From NCBI RefSeq assembly GCF_003046185.1, contig NZ_PZZL01000012.1, positions 1 to 57,005 on the forward strand: a DNA stretch of 57,005 nt, in the 5' to 3' direction. The notes beneath the pieces were generated by a model that saw only the letters and a list, made by a program, of their open reading frames with translations, was not told where the DNA came from and searched no databases. Numbering within the stretch: position 1 is the stretch's first letter; each line of letters starts with the position of its first letter. The position numbers and the translations under genes were made by a program. Shown one piece after another: positions 8,445-17,991 of this stretch. This DNA is from Phreatobacter oligotrophus. GTDB lineage: Bacteria > Pseudomonadota > Alphaproteobacteria > Rhizobiales > Phreatobacteraceae.

Positions 8445-8689
8445 TCGTCAGGGCCCCCGCGCAGGAGGGCCATGATCTCATCGGTCGACATGCCGAGGTC
8501 GGCGCTACCGCGGATCTTCGCAAATCGGCTCGACCCGGCCGATCCGGACGTGTCGCCGGCCTTGGTCAAGACGATGCGACCGTCGGATGCGGGCGTGAAC
8601 TCGACCTTGCTGCCGGGGACGATGCCGAGCGCGTCGCGAACCCGCTTGGGGATCGTCACCTGGCCCTTCTGCGTCACGGTCGTCGCCAT
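8441..8689 (-). CDS. vapB: VapB-type antitoxin, SpoVT/AbrB DNA-binding domain
   Basis: An 82-residue antitoxin. Residues 3-45 form a SpoVT/AbrB swapped-hairpin DNA-binding domain ([19 protein letters not shown], then GSKVEF and GRIVL). The C-terminal part ([12 protein letters not shown]) should bind and block the PIN toxin. It is first in the two-gene operon and overlaps the toxin by four bases. GGAG sits about seven bases before the ATG. TATGAC at about 8704-8709 (minus strand) is a possible -10 element; the pair normally represses its own promoter there. Confidence 0.9.
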   Translation of the reverse strand: MATTVTQKGQVTIPKRVRDALGIVPGSKVEFTPASDGRIVLTKAGDTSGSAGSSRFAKIRGSADLGMSTDEIMALLRGGPDE

Positions 8690-8862
8690 GGCGAAGCTCC
8701 AGTCATACCTGTCCTGGCCGAAGTATTACCATGCCGGTGCTCGTCCTGCCACGCGCCCCCGCAGGCCAGCGTGCCGCGAGCCTTGAATCCCCCTGCGCCT
8801 CATGCGAGGAAGCCCGCCTTCGGCGCGGCAGACGGCCGCCCCTGCTTTGGGATTCCACCACC

Positions 8863-9900
8863 ATGGCGACCTTCAAGCCGCTCGTCTTCTCCGGCATGCA
8901 GCCGTCCGGCGACCTGCACCTCGGCAATTATCTCGGCGCGCTGGTGAACTGGGTCGCCATGCAGGAGACCCACGACTGCATCTATTGCGTCGTCGACCTG
9001 CACGCGATCACCGTCTGGCAGGATCCGAAGGCGCTGCAGAAGGCCATTCGCGAGGTCACTGCCGCCTATATCGCCGCCGGCATCGACCCCAAGCGTTCCA
9101 TCCTGTTCAACCAGAGCCAGGTGCACGAGCACGCCGAGCTGGCCTGGGTGTTCAACTGCATCGCGCGCATGGGCTGGATGAACCGCATGACGCAGTTCAA
9201 GGAGAAGGCCGGCAAGGACAAGGAGAACGCCTCGCTTGGGCTCTTCGCCTATCCGAGCCTGATGGCCGCCGACATCCTCGCCTATCGCGCCACCCATGTG
9301 CCGGTCGGCGACGACCAGAAGCAGCATCTGGAGCTGACGCGCGACATCGCCATCAAGTTCAACAACGACTATGCCGAGCGCATCGCCGAGCTCGGCCATG
9401 GCGACGCCTTCTTCCCCGTCACCGAGCCGGTGATCATGGGACCTGCGACGCGCGTCATGAGCCTGCGCGACGGCACCAAGAAGATGTCGAAGTCGGACCC
9501 CTCCGACTATTCGCGCATCGCGCTCACCGACGATGCCGACACTATCGCCCAGAAGGTCCGCAAGGCCCGCACCGACCCGGAGGCACTGCCGAGCGAGGAG
9601 GCGGGCCTGAAGGGCCGGGCCGAGGCCGACAACCTCGTCGGCATCTTCGCGGCGCTCGCCGGCCGCACCAAGGCGGACGTGCTGGCGGAGTTCGGCGGCG
9701 GCCAGTTCTCCACCTTCAAGACGGCGCTCGCCGACCTGTCAGTGGCCAAGCTCTCGCCGATCACCGCCGAGATGAAGCGCCTCGTCGCCGACCCGGCCGA
9801 GATCGACCGCATCCTTGCCCATGGCGCGGCCCGGGCGCGGGCGATCGCGCGGCCGGTGATGGACCAGGTCAAGGACATCGTCGGCTTCGTGCGCGGCTGA
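8863..9900 (+). CDS. trpS: Tryptophan-tRNA ligase
   Basis: A 345-residue class I aminoacyl-tRNA synthetase that charges tRNA-Trp with tryptophan in the cytoplasm. The HIGH-type motif appears as [13 protein letters not shown] and the KMSKS loop as [11 protein letters not shown]. Other TrpS hallmarks are [28 protein letters not shown] and [15 protein letters not shown]. The ATG at 8863 gives the standard N-terminus ([16 protein letters not shown]) and usual family length; the frame is open upstream to 8731 but those residues are unlike the family. No strong Shine-Dalgarno precedes it. Confidence 0.97.
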   Translation: MATFKPLVFSGMQPSGDLHLGNYLGALVNWVAMQETHDCIYCVVDLHAITVWQDPKALQKAIREVTAAYIAAGIDPKRSILFNQSQVHEHAELAWVFNCIARMGWMNRMTQFKEKAGKDKENASLGLFAYPSLMAADILAYRATHVPVGDDQKQHLELTRDIAIKFNNDYAERIAELGHGDAFFPVTEPVIMGPATRVMSLRDGTKKMSKSDPSDYSRIALTDDADTIAQKVRKARTDPEALPSEEAGLKGRAEADNLVGIFAALAGRTKADVLAEFGGGQFSTFKTALADLSVAKLSPITAEMKRLVADPAEIDRILAHGAARARAIARPVMDQVKDIVGFVRG

Positions 9901-9928
9901 GGCCGCGGCGTAGGTCGTCGTCCCTCGC

Positions 9929-9949
9929 CTGCCTGACAGGCAGTTGACT
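9929..9949 (+). promoter_or_regulatory. Palindrome and -35-like element upstream of aapJ
   Basis: CTGCCTGACAGGCAG (9929-9943) is a perfect 7-1-7 inverted repeat, followed at once by TTGACT (9944-9949), a good -35 hexamer. No convincing -10 lies 16-18 bases further on. It could be an operator overlapping the promoter of the amino-acid transporter genes, or simply a hairpin after trpS, although it lacks a T run. Confidence 0.35.
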
Positions 9950-10026
9950 CTTTCCGCTCGCCTTCCGAGTGTGACGACGGATTTTCTCCGGCGGACCTTC
10001 CGCCGGGGCCAGACGGAGCCAGTCCC

Positions 10027-11064
10027 ATGACCCATCTCGCCCGCGGCGCCCTCGGCGCCGCCCTTCTCGCGTTCGGCGCCGGCGCCGCCGGGGCCCAGCA
10101 GCTCGCTCCCTCGCCGACCCTCGATGCGATCCGCGCCCGCGGCCATGTCGAGTGCGGCGTGCATCTCGGCCTGCCCGGCTTCTCCTTCGCCAATGACAAG
10201 GGCGAGTGGACCGGCCTCGACGTCGACTTCTGCCGTGCCGTGGCCGCCGCCGTCCTCGGCGATGCCAACAAGGTCCGCTATACGCCGACCTCCGTGCAGC
10301 AGCGCTGGCCGGTGCTGCAGTCGGGCCAAGTGGACCTGCTGTCGCGCAACACCACCATCACCTTCTCGCGCAATGTCACGCTCGGCGTGAACTTCCAGGG
10401 CATCAACTTCTACGAGGGCCAGACCTTCATCGTGCGCACCGCCTCGGGCGCCAAGAAGCCGGCCGACCTCGAGAACGCCTCGATCTGCGTCGCTGCCGGC
10501 TCGACCGAGGAGCGCACCGCCGCCGACTTCTTCCGCGAGCGGAACATCAAGGTCACCATCATCAACTTCCAGAAGAACGACGACGCCATCGCCGCCTATG
10601 ACGCCGGCCGTTGCGACAGCTACACCGCGGGCATCGGCGCTCTCGCCGGCCAGCGCATCAAGCTGAAGACGCCGGGCGAGCACTTCATCATGACCGAGAC
10701 CATCTCCAACGACCCACAGGGTCCGGTCACCCGCTGGGGCGACGAGCGCTGGCAGGCCGTGGTGCGCTGGGTGCTCAACGGCATGATCGCCGCCGAATAT
10801 CTCGGCGTCACCTCGAAGAACGTCGATGACATGCGCGCCAATTCGAAGAGCGCCGAGATCCGCCGCCTGCTCGGCGCGGATGGCGGCTTCGGCGCCATGC
10901 TCGGCCTGTCGAACGACTGGATGTTCAACGCCATCAAGCAGGTCGGCAATTACGGCGAGAGCTACGAGCGCACCGTCGGCAAGGGCTCGCCGCTCGGCCT
11001 CGAGCGCGGCCAGAACCAGCTCTGGACCCGCGGCGGCATCCTCTTCACCTCGCCGTTCCAGTGA
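10027..11064 (+). CDS. aapJ: General L-amino-acid ABC transporter, periplasmic binding protein
   Basis: A 345-residue family 3 solute-binding protein closely resembling AapJ, which delivers a broad range of L-amino acids to the Aap permease. A Sec signal peptide occupies about residues 1-23 (cut near AAGAQQ). The family signature is seen in LDAIRARGHVECGVHLGLPG, GLDVDFCRAVAAAVLGD, VDLLSRNTTITFSRN and GRCDSYTAGIGALA. The ATG at 10027 starts a normal signal sequence. Two permease genes follow after a hairpin, so the binding protein is probably made in excess, as is common for ABC systems. Confidence 0.93.
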   Translation: MTHLARGALGAALLAFGAGAAGAQQLAPSPTLDAIRARGHVECGVHLGLPGFSFANDKGEWTGLDVDFCRAVAAAVLGDANKVRYTPTSVQQRWPVLQSGQVDLLSRNTTITFSRNVTLGVNFQGINFYEGQTFIVRTASGAKKPADLENASICVAAGSTEERTAADFFRERNIKVTIINFQKNDDAIAAYDAGRCDSYTAGIGALAGQRIKLKTPGEHFIMTETISNDPQGPVTRWGDERWQAVVRWVLNGMIAAEYLGVTSKNVDDMRANSKSAEIRRLLGADGGFGAMLGLSNDWMFNAIKQVGNYGESYERTVGKGSPLGLERGQNQLWTRGGILFTSPFQ

Positions 11065-11103
11065 TCTGACGCGGATGCTGTCGCATCCCGGCGCCTGACA
11101 CCC

Positions 11104-11132
11104 GGCCTCCCGCACCCCGCGGGAGGCCTTTG
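11104..11132 (+). terminator. Intercistronic hairpin between aapJ and aapQ
   Basis: GGCCTCCCGC (11104-11113) pairs with GCGGGAGGCC (11119-11128) around a five-base loop, followed by TTTG. The T run is short, so it is probably a partial terminator or mRNA-stabilising stem setting a high ratio of binding protein to permease. Confidence 0.6.
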
Positions 11133-11155
11133 TCCTTCCCCACCCGGCGAGCCCC

Positions 11156-12310
11156 GTGACCCGCTATTTCTACGACAAGCGCGTGCGTGAGATCTTCTGG
11201 CAGGTGGCCCTGCTGGCGGGGCTTGCCGCGGCCATCGTGCTCATCGTCCGCAATGCCTCGCAGAACATGCTCAATGCCGGCATGGCCACCGGCTTCGACT
11301 TCCTGTGGCGCACCTCCGGCATCAACGTGCCCTTCGTGCTGACCAGCTACACGCCGGATTCCAACATCCTCGCTTTGCTCTGGGTGGGCGTCACCAACAC
11401 CCTCGTCATCACGCTCTTCTCGGTCATCGCCGCGACGCTGCTCGGCTTCGTGATCGGCATCGCCCGGCTCTCCCCGAACAAGCTGCTCTCGGGCCTTGCC
11501 GGCGCCTTCATCGAGTTCGTCCGCAACATCCCGCTGCTGTTCTTCGTGCTGTTCTGGTACTTCGGCGTGATCGCCGCCCTGCCGGGCCCGCGCCAGTCCA
11601 TCAGCCTGTTTTCGGTCGCCTTCCTCAACAATCGCGGCCTCATCGTGCCGGTGGCGACCGACGGTTCCGCCTTCCGCATCGCCGCGCTGATCGTCGTCCT
11701 CGCCCTCATCGCGCAGCTCGTCATCGCCATCTGGGCGAAGCGCCGGCGCGATGCGACGGGCGCCATCTTCCCGGTCTGGGCGACCGGCCTCGCCCTGCTC
11801 GTCGCCGTGCCGGTCATCGCCTTCGGCATCGCCGCGATGGCGAGCTCCTGGGACGTCCCCGCGCTGCGCGGCTTCAATTTCCGCGGCGGCTTCGTGCTGG
11901 TGCCGGAATTCGTCGCGCTGTTCGCCGCGCTCACCACCTACACCGCCGGATTCATCGCCGAGATCGTCCGCGGCGGCATCCTGTCGGTGGTGAAGGGCCA
12001 ATGGGAGGCGGCCTATGCGCTCGGTCTTCGGCCGAACCGCGCGCTGAACCTCGTCGTCATCCCGCAGGCCATGCGGGTGATGATCCCCCCGCTCACCAGC
12101 CAGTATCTCAACGTGCTGAAGAACTCGTCCTTCGGCGCCGCCATCGCCTTTCCCGAACTCGTCTCGGTCTTCGTCGGCTCGGCACTGACCAATACCGGAC
12201 AGGCGATCGAGATCATCGCCATCACCCTGGCCATCTACCTCGTCATCGGTCTTGCGGTGTCGGGCTTCATGAACTGGTACAACGCCAAAACGAAGCTGGT
12301 GACGCGATGA
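11156..12310 (+). CDS. aapQ: General L-amino-acid ABC transporter permease
   Basis: A 384-residue inner-membrane permease of the HisMQ/Aap type. Several transmembrane helices are evident, starting with VALLAGLAAAIVLIV at about residues 17-32. The EAA cytoplasmic loop that contacts the ATPase reads EAAYALGLRPNRALNLVVIPQAMR near residue 285. Other AapQ-like segments are IEFVRNIPLLFFVLFWYFGV and VLKNSSFGAAIAFPELVSVF. The start is GTG at 11156, after GGCGAG. It overlaps the next permease gene by ATGA. Confidence 0.92.
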   Translation: MTRYFYDKRVREIFWQVALLAGLAAAIVLIVRNASQNMLNAGMATGFDFLWRTSGINVPFVLTSYTPDSNILALLWVGVTNTLVITLFSVIAATLLGFVIGIARLSPNKLLSGLAGAFIEFVRNIPLLFFVLFWYFGVIAALPGPRQSISLFSVAFLNNRGLIVPVATDGSAFRIAALIVVLALIAQLVIAIWAKRRRDATGAIFPVWATGLALLVAVPVIAFGIAAMASSWDVPALRGFNFRGGFVLVPEFVALFAALTTYTAGFIAEIVRGGILSVVKGQWEAAYALGLRPNRALNLVVIPQAMRVMIPPLTSQYLNVLKNSSFGAAIAFPELVSVFVGSALTNTGQAIEIIAITLAIYLVIGLAVSGFMNWYNAKTKLVTR

Positions 12311-13377
12311 CCGCCGCCGCCGTCCGACCCGCCCGCCCCTCGCTGCTGCGCCGGCTGCGCAGCGACTATTTCGCGACGCCCATCAATGCGCTCATCTCGC
12401 TCGCCTGCATCGCGGCCATCATCGCCATCGCCTGGCCCCTCCTGCGCTGGGCGGTGATCAACGCCAATTTCTCCGGCACCAGCCGCGCCGATTGCACGGC
12501 GGGCGGCGCCTGCTGGGTGTTCATCAAGGCCCGGTTCGGCCAGTTCATGTATGGCTTCTACCCGCCGGCTGAGCGCTGGCGGGTGGACCTTGCCGCACTG
12601 CTGCTGATCGGCACGGTGGCGCTGTCCTTCTGGCGCGGCCTGCCGCGGCGCGCACTCACCGTTCCGGCGCTCTGGGCCGTGCTGCTCGTCGTCGATGCCT
12701 GGCTGCTCGCCGGCGGCCTCGGCCTGCCGCGGGTCGAGACGCGCCAGTGGGGTGGGCTGATGCTCACCGTCTTCCTGTCGGTCTATGCCGGCGTCCTCGC
12801 CGTGCCGCTCGGCATCCTGCTGGCGCTCGGCCGCCAGTCGGAGCTCCCCGTCATCCGGCTGGTCGCGACGATCTTCATCGAGTTCTGGCGCGGCGTGCCG
12901 ATCATCACGGTGATCTTCCTCGCCTCGCTGCTGCTGCCGCTGGTCATGCCGGCGGGCTGGGACATCGACCGCCTGGTGCGCGCGCTCGTCGGCCTTGCCT
13001 TCGTCATCGCCGCCTACATGGCGGAGGCCGTGCGCGGCGGCCTGCAGGCGATCCCGAAGGGCCAGGGCGAGGCGGCGGCCGCGAGCGGCCTCGGCTACTG
13101 GCAGACCACCGGCCTCATCATCCTGCCGCAGGCGCTGCGCATCTCCATGCCGGCCATGACCAACGAGTTCATCGCGCTGGTGAAGAACACCTCGCTGGTC
13201 TCCATCGTCTCGATCTTCGACCTGCTCGGCATCGCCCAGGCCTCGCTCGCCGACCCCAACTGGGTCGGCATGAACATGGAGGCCTATGCCTTCTCGGGCG
13301 CGGTCTACTGGCTGATCTGCTTCGGCCTGTCGCGCTGGTCGCGGCATCTCGAGACGTCGCGCAAGACGACGCACTGA
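12307..13377 (+). CDS. aapM: General L-amino-acid ABC transporter permease
   Basis: A 356-residue partner permease of the AapM type. Its EAA loop is EAAAASGLGYWQTTGLIILP near residue 255, followed by MTNEFIALVKNTSLVSIVSI, a hallmark of this family. Membrane helices are visible from residue 29 (ISLACIAAIIAIAWPLL) onward. The ATG at 12307 overlaps the stop of the previous gene, so the two are translationally coupled. The expected next gene, the aapP ATPase, is absent: 83 bases later a CoA-transferase begins. Confidence 0.92.
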   Translation: MTAAAVRPARPSLLRRLRSDYFATPINALISLACIAAIIAIAWPLLRWAVINANFSGTSRADCTAGGACWVFIKARFGQFMYGFYPPAERWRVDLAALLLIGTVALSFWRGLPRRALTVPALWAVLLVVDAWLLAGGLGLPRVETRQWGGLMLTVFLSVYAGVLAVPLGILLALGRQSELPVIRLVATIFIEFWRGVPIITVIFLASLLLPLVMPAGWDIDRLVRALVGLAFVIAAYMAEAVRGGLQAIPKGQGEAAAASGLGYWQTTGLIILPQALRISMPAMTNEFIALVKNTSLVSIVSIFDLLGIAQASLADPNWVGMNMEAYAFSGAVYWLICFGLSRWSRHLETSRKTTH

Positions 13378-13460
13378 GCACAACCGAGCCCTGCCGGCGC
13401 GTCCTTGCCGGCCCGGGCCGGCGCGGCTAGGTCTTGCCTCCGCATCAGGAGGACCTCGCC

Positions 13461-14678
13461 ATGACCGCCCCCACTCCGACGGCCACCGGCCCGCTCTCCG
13501 ACATCAAGGTCGTCGAGCTCGGCTCCTTCATCGCCGGGCCCTATTGCGGCCAGCTCCTCGCCGACATGGGCGCCGACCTCGTCAAGTTCGAGGACCCCGG
13601 CAAGGGCGACCCGATGCGCCAGTGGGGCTTCGCCAAGAAGGACGGCGCCTCGGTCTGGTGGCCGGTCATCGGTCGCAACAAGATGAGCGTCACCGTCGAC
13701 CTGCGGACGCCGCAGGGCCAGGAGATCCTGCGCCGGCTCCTGAAGGACGCCGACGTGCTCCTGGAGAACTTCCGGCCGGGCACGCTGGAGAAATGGGGCC
13801 TCACCGTCGAGGCGCTGCACCAGATGAATCCGAAGCTCATCATCGCCCGCGTCTCCGGCTACGGCCAGTACGGCCCCTATGCCGAGAAGGCGGGCTTTGC
13901 CGCCGTTGCCGAGGCCATGGCGGGGATGCGCACCATCAACGGCTATCCCGACCGGCTGCCGACCCGCACGGGCCTGTCCATCGGCGACACGCTCGCCGGC
14001 ATCTACACCGCCTTCGGCATCGTCTCGGCGCTGCACCAGCGCGGCCGCGACGGCAAGGGCCAGGTCATCGATGTCGGCCTGACCGACGCCATCCTCGCCT
14101 CGATCGAGGGGATCGTCGCGGAATATTCGGTGACGGGCCACGTGCGCGGCCGCACCGGCCTGACCTCGCCGGGATTTGCGCCCTCCAACATCTATCCGAC
14201 GCTCGATGGCCACCACATCGTCATCGGCGCCAATGCCGACACGATCTGCAAGCGGCTCTTCGCCGTGATGGGCATGGAGTTCCTGGGGCAGGACCCGCGC
14301 TTCGCAACCCACTCGGCCCGCGGCCAGCCTGACAACCAGGCGGAGATCGACCGCATCATCGCCGACTGGACGCGCACCAAGCCGCGTGACGAGCTGCTGA
14401 AGCTGCTCGACGGCGCGGCAGTGCCGGCCGGCGGCGTCAACGATGCGGCGGCGGTTGCCGCCGACCCGCATTTCCGCGCCCGCGACATGGTGGTGGAGGT
14501 CGAGACGGCCGAGTTCGGGCGGATGCTCATGCAGGGCGTCGTGCCGAAGCTCGCCCGCACCCCCGGCGCCATCCGCTGGCCCGGCGCAAGGCTGGGGGAA
14601 CATACGGAGGCGGTGTTGAAGGCGGCGGGGTTCTCGGCGGAGGAGATCGCGACGTTGCGCGATGGCGGGGTGCTCTGA
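13461..14678 (+). CDS. CaiB/BaiF family (class III) CoA-transferase
   Basis: A 405-residue class III CoA-transferase, moving CoA between organic acids through an aspartyl-CoA thioester. Asp176 in GLSIGDTLAG fits the catalytic Asp position of formyl-CoA transferase. N-terminal hallmarks are VVELGSFIAGPYCGQLLAD, GADLVKFE and LENFRPGTLEKWGL. The substrate cannot be told from sequence; formyl-CoA:oxalate, succinyl-CoA and racemase-type members look alike. The ATG at 13461 follows AGGAGG (13447-13452). No obvious partner gene is beside it, and a palindromic repeat element follows. Confidence 0.9.
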   Translation: MTAPTPTATGPLSDIKVVELGSFIAGPYCGQLLADMGADLVKFEDPGKGDPMRQWGFAKKDGASVWWPVIGRNKMSVTVDLRTPQGQEILRRLLKDADVLLENFRPGTLEKWGLTVEALHQMNPKLIIARVSGYGQYGPYAEKAGFAAVAEAMAGMRTINGYPDRLPTRTGLSIGDTLAGIYTAFGIVSALHQRGRDGKGQVIDVGLTDAILASIEGIVAEYSVTGHVRGRTGLTSPGFAPSNIYPTLDGHHIVIGANADTICKRLFAVMGMEFLGQDPRFATHSARGQPDNQAEIDRIIADWTRTKPRDELLKLLDGAAVPAGGVNDAAAVAADPHFRARDMVVEVETAEFGRMLMQGVVPKLARTPGAIRWPGARLGEHTEAVLKAAGFSAEEIATLRDGGVL

Positions 14679-14690
14679 AGGAGCCTCAGC

Positions 14691-14852
14691 CTTGCCCCTC
14701 ACCCTTCCCTCTCCCCGCAAGCGGGGAGAGGGGGACTACGACCTCCCGCCTCGCTTTTTACCCCCGGCGCCAGGCACAACCGTTGCCGGAAAAGACGTGA
14801 CGCTGTTGCACCCTCTCCCCGCTTGCGGGGAGAGGGAAGGGTGAGGGGCAAG
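14691..14852. repeat. Composite inverted-repeat element, copy 1
   Basis: Two 42-base arms (14691-14732 and 14811-14852) are exact reverse complements of each other. Each arm is a C/T-rich segment (CCCCTCACCCTTCCC) joined to an internal hairpin (CTCTCCCCGC-AA-GCGGGGAGAG in the left arm). The 78-base centre is not repeated exactly in other copies but keeps GACGCTGTTG just before the right arm. It fills the gap between the CoA-transferase and deaminase genes. The design resembles REP/BIME elements. Confidence 0.9.
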
Positions 14853-14933
14853 CTATTTGGTCAATCGCGACTCAATATGTCCCGGCATTCACCCCGAATT
14901 GACTTCCCCCATCGCCCCGCGTGAGATCGGCCC

Positions 14934-15413
14934 ATGAGCACCGATCTCGACGCCCTGTTCATGGCCCGCACCATCGCCCTGTCGCGCGAGCATATGCGCG
15001 CCGGCCATGGCGGACCCTTCGGGGCCGTGGTCGTGCTGGACGGCAAGGTCGTTTCCGAGGGCTGGAACCAGGTCACCTCCACCAATGACCCGACGGCCCA
15101 TGCCGAGGTCGTCGCCATCCGCCGCGCCTGCACCGCCCTCAACCGCTTCGACCTGCGCGGCGCGACGCTCTACACCAGCTGCGAGCCCTGCCCGATGTGC
15201 CTGTGCTCGGCGCTCTGGGCCCGCGTTGACCGCATCGTCTATGCCAATACCCGCGACGATGCCGCCGCCATCGGCTTCGATGACGCGCCCTTCTATGCCG
15301 AGATGGTGCGCGCCCCCGCCGTGACCATGGCGCGGATGGACCACGCCCCTTCCGACGAGGCCTGGGAGGTGTTCCGCGAATGGGCGGCCAAACCCGACAA
15401 GGTCGAATACTGA
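14934..15413 (+). CDS. Nucleoside deaminase (guanine deaminase-like)
   Basis: A 159-residue zinc-dependent deaminase of the cytidine/guanine deaminase superfamily. The zinc site is intact: His56 with proton-shuttle Glu58 in [10 protein letters not shown], and Cys86/Cys89 in [24 protein letters not shown] and the family length fit the small guanine/nucleoside deaminases rather than TadA. The stop codon overlaps the start of a nucleoside-type ABC transporter ATPase (TGATG), which argues that the enzyme acts on the imported purine or a related base. Confidence 0.9.
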   Translation: MSTDLDALFMARTIALSREHMRAGHGGPFGAVVVLDGKVVSEGWNQVTSTNDPTAHAEVVAIRRACTALNRFDLRGATLYTSCEPCPMCLCSALWARVDRIVYANTRDDAAAIGFDDAPFYAEMVRAPAVTMARMDHAPSDEAWEVFREWAAKPDKVEY

Positions 15414-16918
15414 TGGCGCCGCTGCTGGAGGCCCGCGGCATCGTCAAGCGCTTCGGCGCCTTCACCGCCAACGACAAGGTCGATCTCGTCATCGCGGAGG
15501 CGGAGAGCCACGCGCTGCTCGGCGAGAACGGCGCGGGGAAGTCGACGCTGGTGAAGATGCTCTACGGGCTGCTCCAGCCCAGTGCTGGCACCATCGCCTG
15601 GCAGGGCGCGCCGGTGACCATCGACAGCCCGGCGAGCGCCCGCAGGCTGGGCATCGGCATGGTGTTCCAGCATTTCTCGCTGTTCGAGGCGCTGACCGTC
15701 GCGGAGAACGTGGCGCTGTCGCTGCCGGCGGGCATGCCCATGGCGCGGATCGAGACGGAGGTCGCCGACCTCTCAAGGGCCTATGGCCTGCCGCTGGAGC
15801 CGCGCCGCGAGGTCTGGCGGCTGTCGGTGGGCGAGCGCCAGCGGATCGAGATCGTCCGCGCCCTCCTGCAGAACCCGAAGCTTCTGATCCTCGACGAGCC
15901 GACCTCGGTCCTCACACCCCAGGAGGCCGACCAGCTCTTTGCGACCCTCGACCGGCTGAAGGCGGAGGGGCGCAGCCTCCTCTACATCTCCCACAAGCTG
16001 GAGGAGGTGCGTCGGCTCTGCGAGCGCGCGACGATCCTGCGCCTCGGCAAGGTGGTGGCGAGCCTCGACCCGCGCACCGAGAGCGCCAGCGGCCTTGCCC
16101 GCCTCATGGTGGGCATGGAGGTGAAGCAGCTGCGCGCCGTGAGCCACGCCACCGGCGAGGACCGGCTCGTGGTGCGCGGCCTGTCGCTGCCCGCCGCCGA
16201 CAGCCACGGCACGACGCTGAAGGACATCGCGCTGGCGGCGCGGGCCGGCGAGATCGTCGGCATCGCGGGGATCGCCGGCAACGGCCAGGACGAGCTCTTC
16301 GCCGCCCTGTCCGGCGAGCGGACGACGGCGGCAGAGGCCGTTACCATCGACGGCAAGGCCGTGGGCGCCCTCGGCATCACCGCGCGCCGCAAGCTCGGCG
16401 CCGCCTTCGTGCCGGAGGAGCGGCTCGGCCATGGCGCAGCGCCGCGCCTGCCGCTCAGCGAGAACGCGCTGCTCTCCGGCCATGCCACCAATGGCTTCGT
16501 GCGCGCCGGCCTCGTTGACACCAAGGCGCTGGCCGACTGGGTGAAGCGGGTCGTCGCGACCTTCGACGTGCGCACTGCGCGTCCCGATCCCGAGGCGCGG
16601 GCGCTGTCAGGCGGGAACCTGCAGAAATTCGTCGTCGGACGGGAGCTGCTGCGCGAGCCGCGCCTGCTCATCGTCGCGCAGCCGACCTGGGGCGTCGATG
16701 CGGCGGCGGCGGCGACCATCCGCCAGGCGCTGGTGGATCTCGCGGCGCGCGGCGCTTCCGTTGTGGTCATCAGCCAGGACCTCGACGAGCTGTTCGAACT
16801 GGCGGACCGTCTCGCCGTGATCTCCGAGGGGCGGCTCAGCGCAGCGCGGCCGACAGCCGAGCTCGACCGCGAGACGGTCGGGCTGATGATGGGCGGCATC
16901 CATGGGGCCGCCGCATGA
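15413..16918 (+). CDS. Nucleoside/sugar-type ABC transporter, dual ATP-binding protein
   Basis: A 501-residue protein with two fused ABC domains, as in RbsA and the nucleoside importers YufO/NupO. The first domain is intact: Walker [14 protein letters not shown], signature [15 protein letters not shown] and Walker [16 protein letters not shown]. The second keeps the signature [14 protein letters not shown] but has a degenerate Walker A ([11 protein letters not shown]) and [10 protein letters not shown] in place of Walker B, which is normal for this family. It overlaps the deaminase before it by one base and the permease after it by four. Confidence 0.92.
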   Translation: MAPLLEARGIVKRFGAFTANDKVDLVIAEAESHALLGENGAGKSTLVKMLYGLLQPSAGTIAWQGAPVTIDSPASARRLGIGMVFQHFSLFEALTVAENVALSLPAGMPMARIETEVADLSRAYGLPLEPRREVWRLSVGERQRIEIVRALLQNPKLLILDEPTSVLTPQEADQLFATLDRLKAEGRSLLYISHKLEEVRRLCERATILRLGKVVASLDPRTESASGLARLMVGMEVKQLRAVSHATGEDRLVVRGLSLPAADSHGTTLKDIALAARAGEIVGIAGIAGNGQDELFAALSGERTTAAEAVTIDGKAVGALGITARRKLGAAFVPEERLGHGAAPRLPLSENALLSGHATNGFVRAGLVDTKALADWVKRVVATFDVRTARPDPEARALSGGNLQKFVVGRELLREPRLLIVAQPTWGVDAAAAATIRQALVDLAARGASVVVISQDLDELFELADRLAVISEGRLSAARPTAELDRETVGLMMGGIHGAAA

Positions 16919-17991
16919 AGCTCATCCTCGAACGCCGTGACGACCGGCCGGCCTGGCTCGCGCTCGCCTCGCCGCTGGCCGCCGTGGTGCTGACGCTGGT
17001 CGCGGGCGCGCTCCTGTTCATCACCATCGGCAAGAACCCGGTGGCGGCGCTCAAGGTGTTCTTCCTCGATCCGCTCTCAGACGGCTGGGCGCTGCAGGAG
17101 CTCGGCGTCAAGGCGACGCCGCTCATCCTCATCGCGGTCGGCCTCACCCTCTGCTACCGCGCCAATGTCTGGAACATCGGCGCCGAGGGCCAGCTGGTCA
17201 TGGGCGCCATCTTCGGCTCATGGCTGGCGCTCGCCACCCATGGCGCGCCGGACGGGCGCTGGGTCCTCGTCGCCATGCTGGCGCTCGGCGCCCTCGGCGG
17301 CATGGTGTGGGCGCTGATCCCGGCCCTGCTCAAGGCCCGGCTCGGGGTCAACGAGATCCTGTCCAGCCTGATGCTGGTCTATGTGGCCGAACTGACCCTC
17401 GACTATCTGGTGCGCGGCCGCTGGCGCGACCCCAAGGGCTTCAACTTCCCGCAATCGGTCAATTTCGAGCCGGAAGCGACCATGCCGCTGCTCTTCGAGG
17501 CCGGCCGGCTGCATATCGGCTTCCTCATCGCCGTGATCGTCGCGCTGGTGGCGGCGCTGATCCTCGGGCGCACCCTCAAGGGCTTCGAGATCCGGCTTGC
17601 GGGCGAGGCGCCGCGCGCTGCCCGCTTCGCCGGCTTCGACGACAAGCGCACCGTGCTCTTCGTCTTCGCCGTGTCGGGCGCGCTCGCCGGCCTTGCCGGG
17701 ATCATCGAGGTGGCCGGCCCCATCGGCCAGCTCCAGCCGTCGATCTCGCCGGGCTATGGCTTCACCGCCATCATCGTCGCCTTCCTCGGAAGGCTGAACC
17801 CGATCGGCGCGCTCGTTGCCGCGCTGTTCCTGGCCCTGACCTTCATCGGCGGCGAGAATGCCCAGATCGCCCTGCGCATCCCGCTCGACGTGACGCGGGT
17901 CTTCCAGGGCCTGCTGCTGTTCTTCGTGCTGGGCTGCGACACGTTCCTGCTCTACCGGCTGCGCCTCGTCTCCTCCGCGAGGGCCGCCTGA
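16915..17991 (+). CDS. Nucleoside-type ABC transporter permease 1
   Basis: A 358-residue inner-membrane permease of the BPD_transp_2 family (YufP/NupP/RbsC-like). Family-type segments are [22 protein letters not shown] near residue 75 and [20 protein letters not shown] near residue 142, with about ten hydrophobic helices. A further family segment, [20 protein letters not shown], lies near residue 240. It starts inside the ATPase stop codon (ATGA) and its own stop overlaps the second permease start, so all four genes from the deaminase onward are coupled. Confidence 0.92.
   Translation: MKLILERRDDRPAWLALASPLAAVVLTLVAGALLFITIGKNPVAALKVFFLDPLSDGWALQELGVKATPLILIAVGLTLCYRANVWNIGAEGQLVMGAIFGSWLALATHGAPDGRWVLVAMLALGALGGMVWALIPALLKARLGVNEILSSLMLVYVAELTLDYLVRGRWRDPKGFNFPQSVNFEPEATMPLLFEAGRLHIGFLIAVIVALVAALILGRTLKGFEIRLAGEAPRAARFAGFDDKRTVLFVFAVSGALAGLAGIIEVAGPIGQLQPSISPGYGFTAIIVAFLGRLNPIGALVAALFLALTFIGGENAQIALRIPLDVTRVFQGLLLFFVLGCDTFLLYRLRLVSSARAA

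Noticed and set aside
11305-12306. In-frame upstream extension of aapM to 690 codons
   Set aside because: The first 334 codons are aapQ read out of frame; homology to AapM starts at the ATG 12307 that overlaps the aapQ stop.
14691-14852. Reading the inverted-repeat elements as intrinsic terminators or CRISPR repeats
   Set aside because: No T runs follow the stems, copies are 10-20 kb apart, and there is no regular spacer array.
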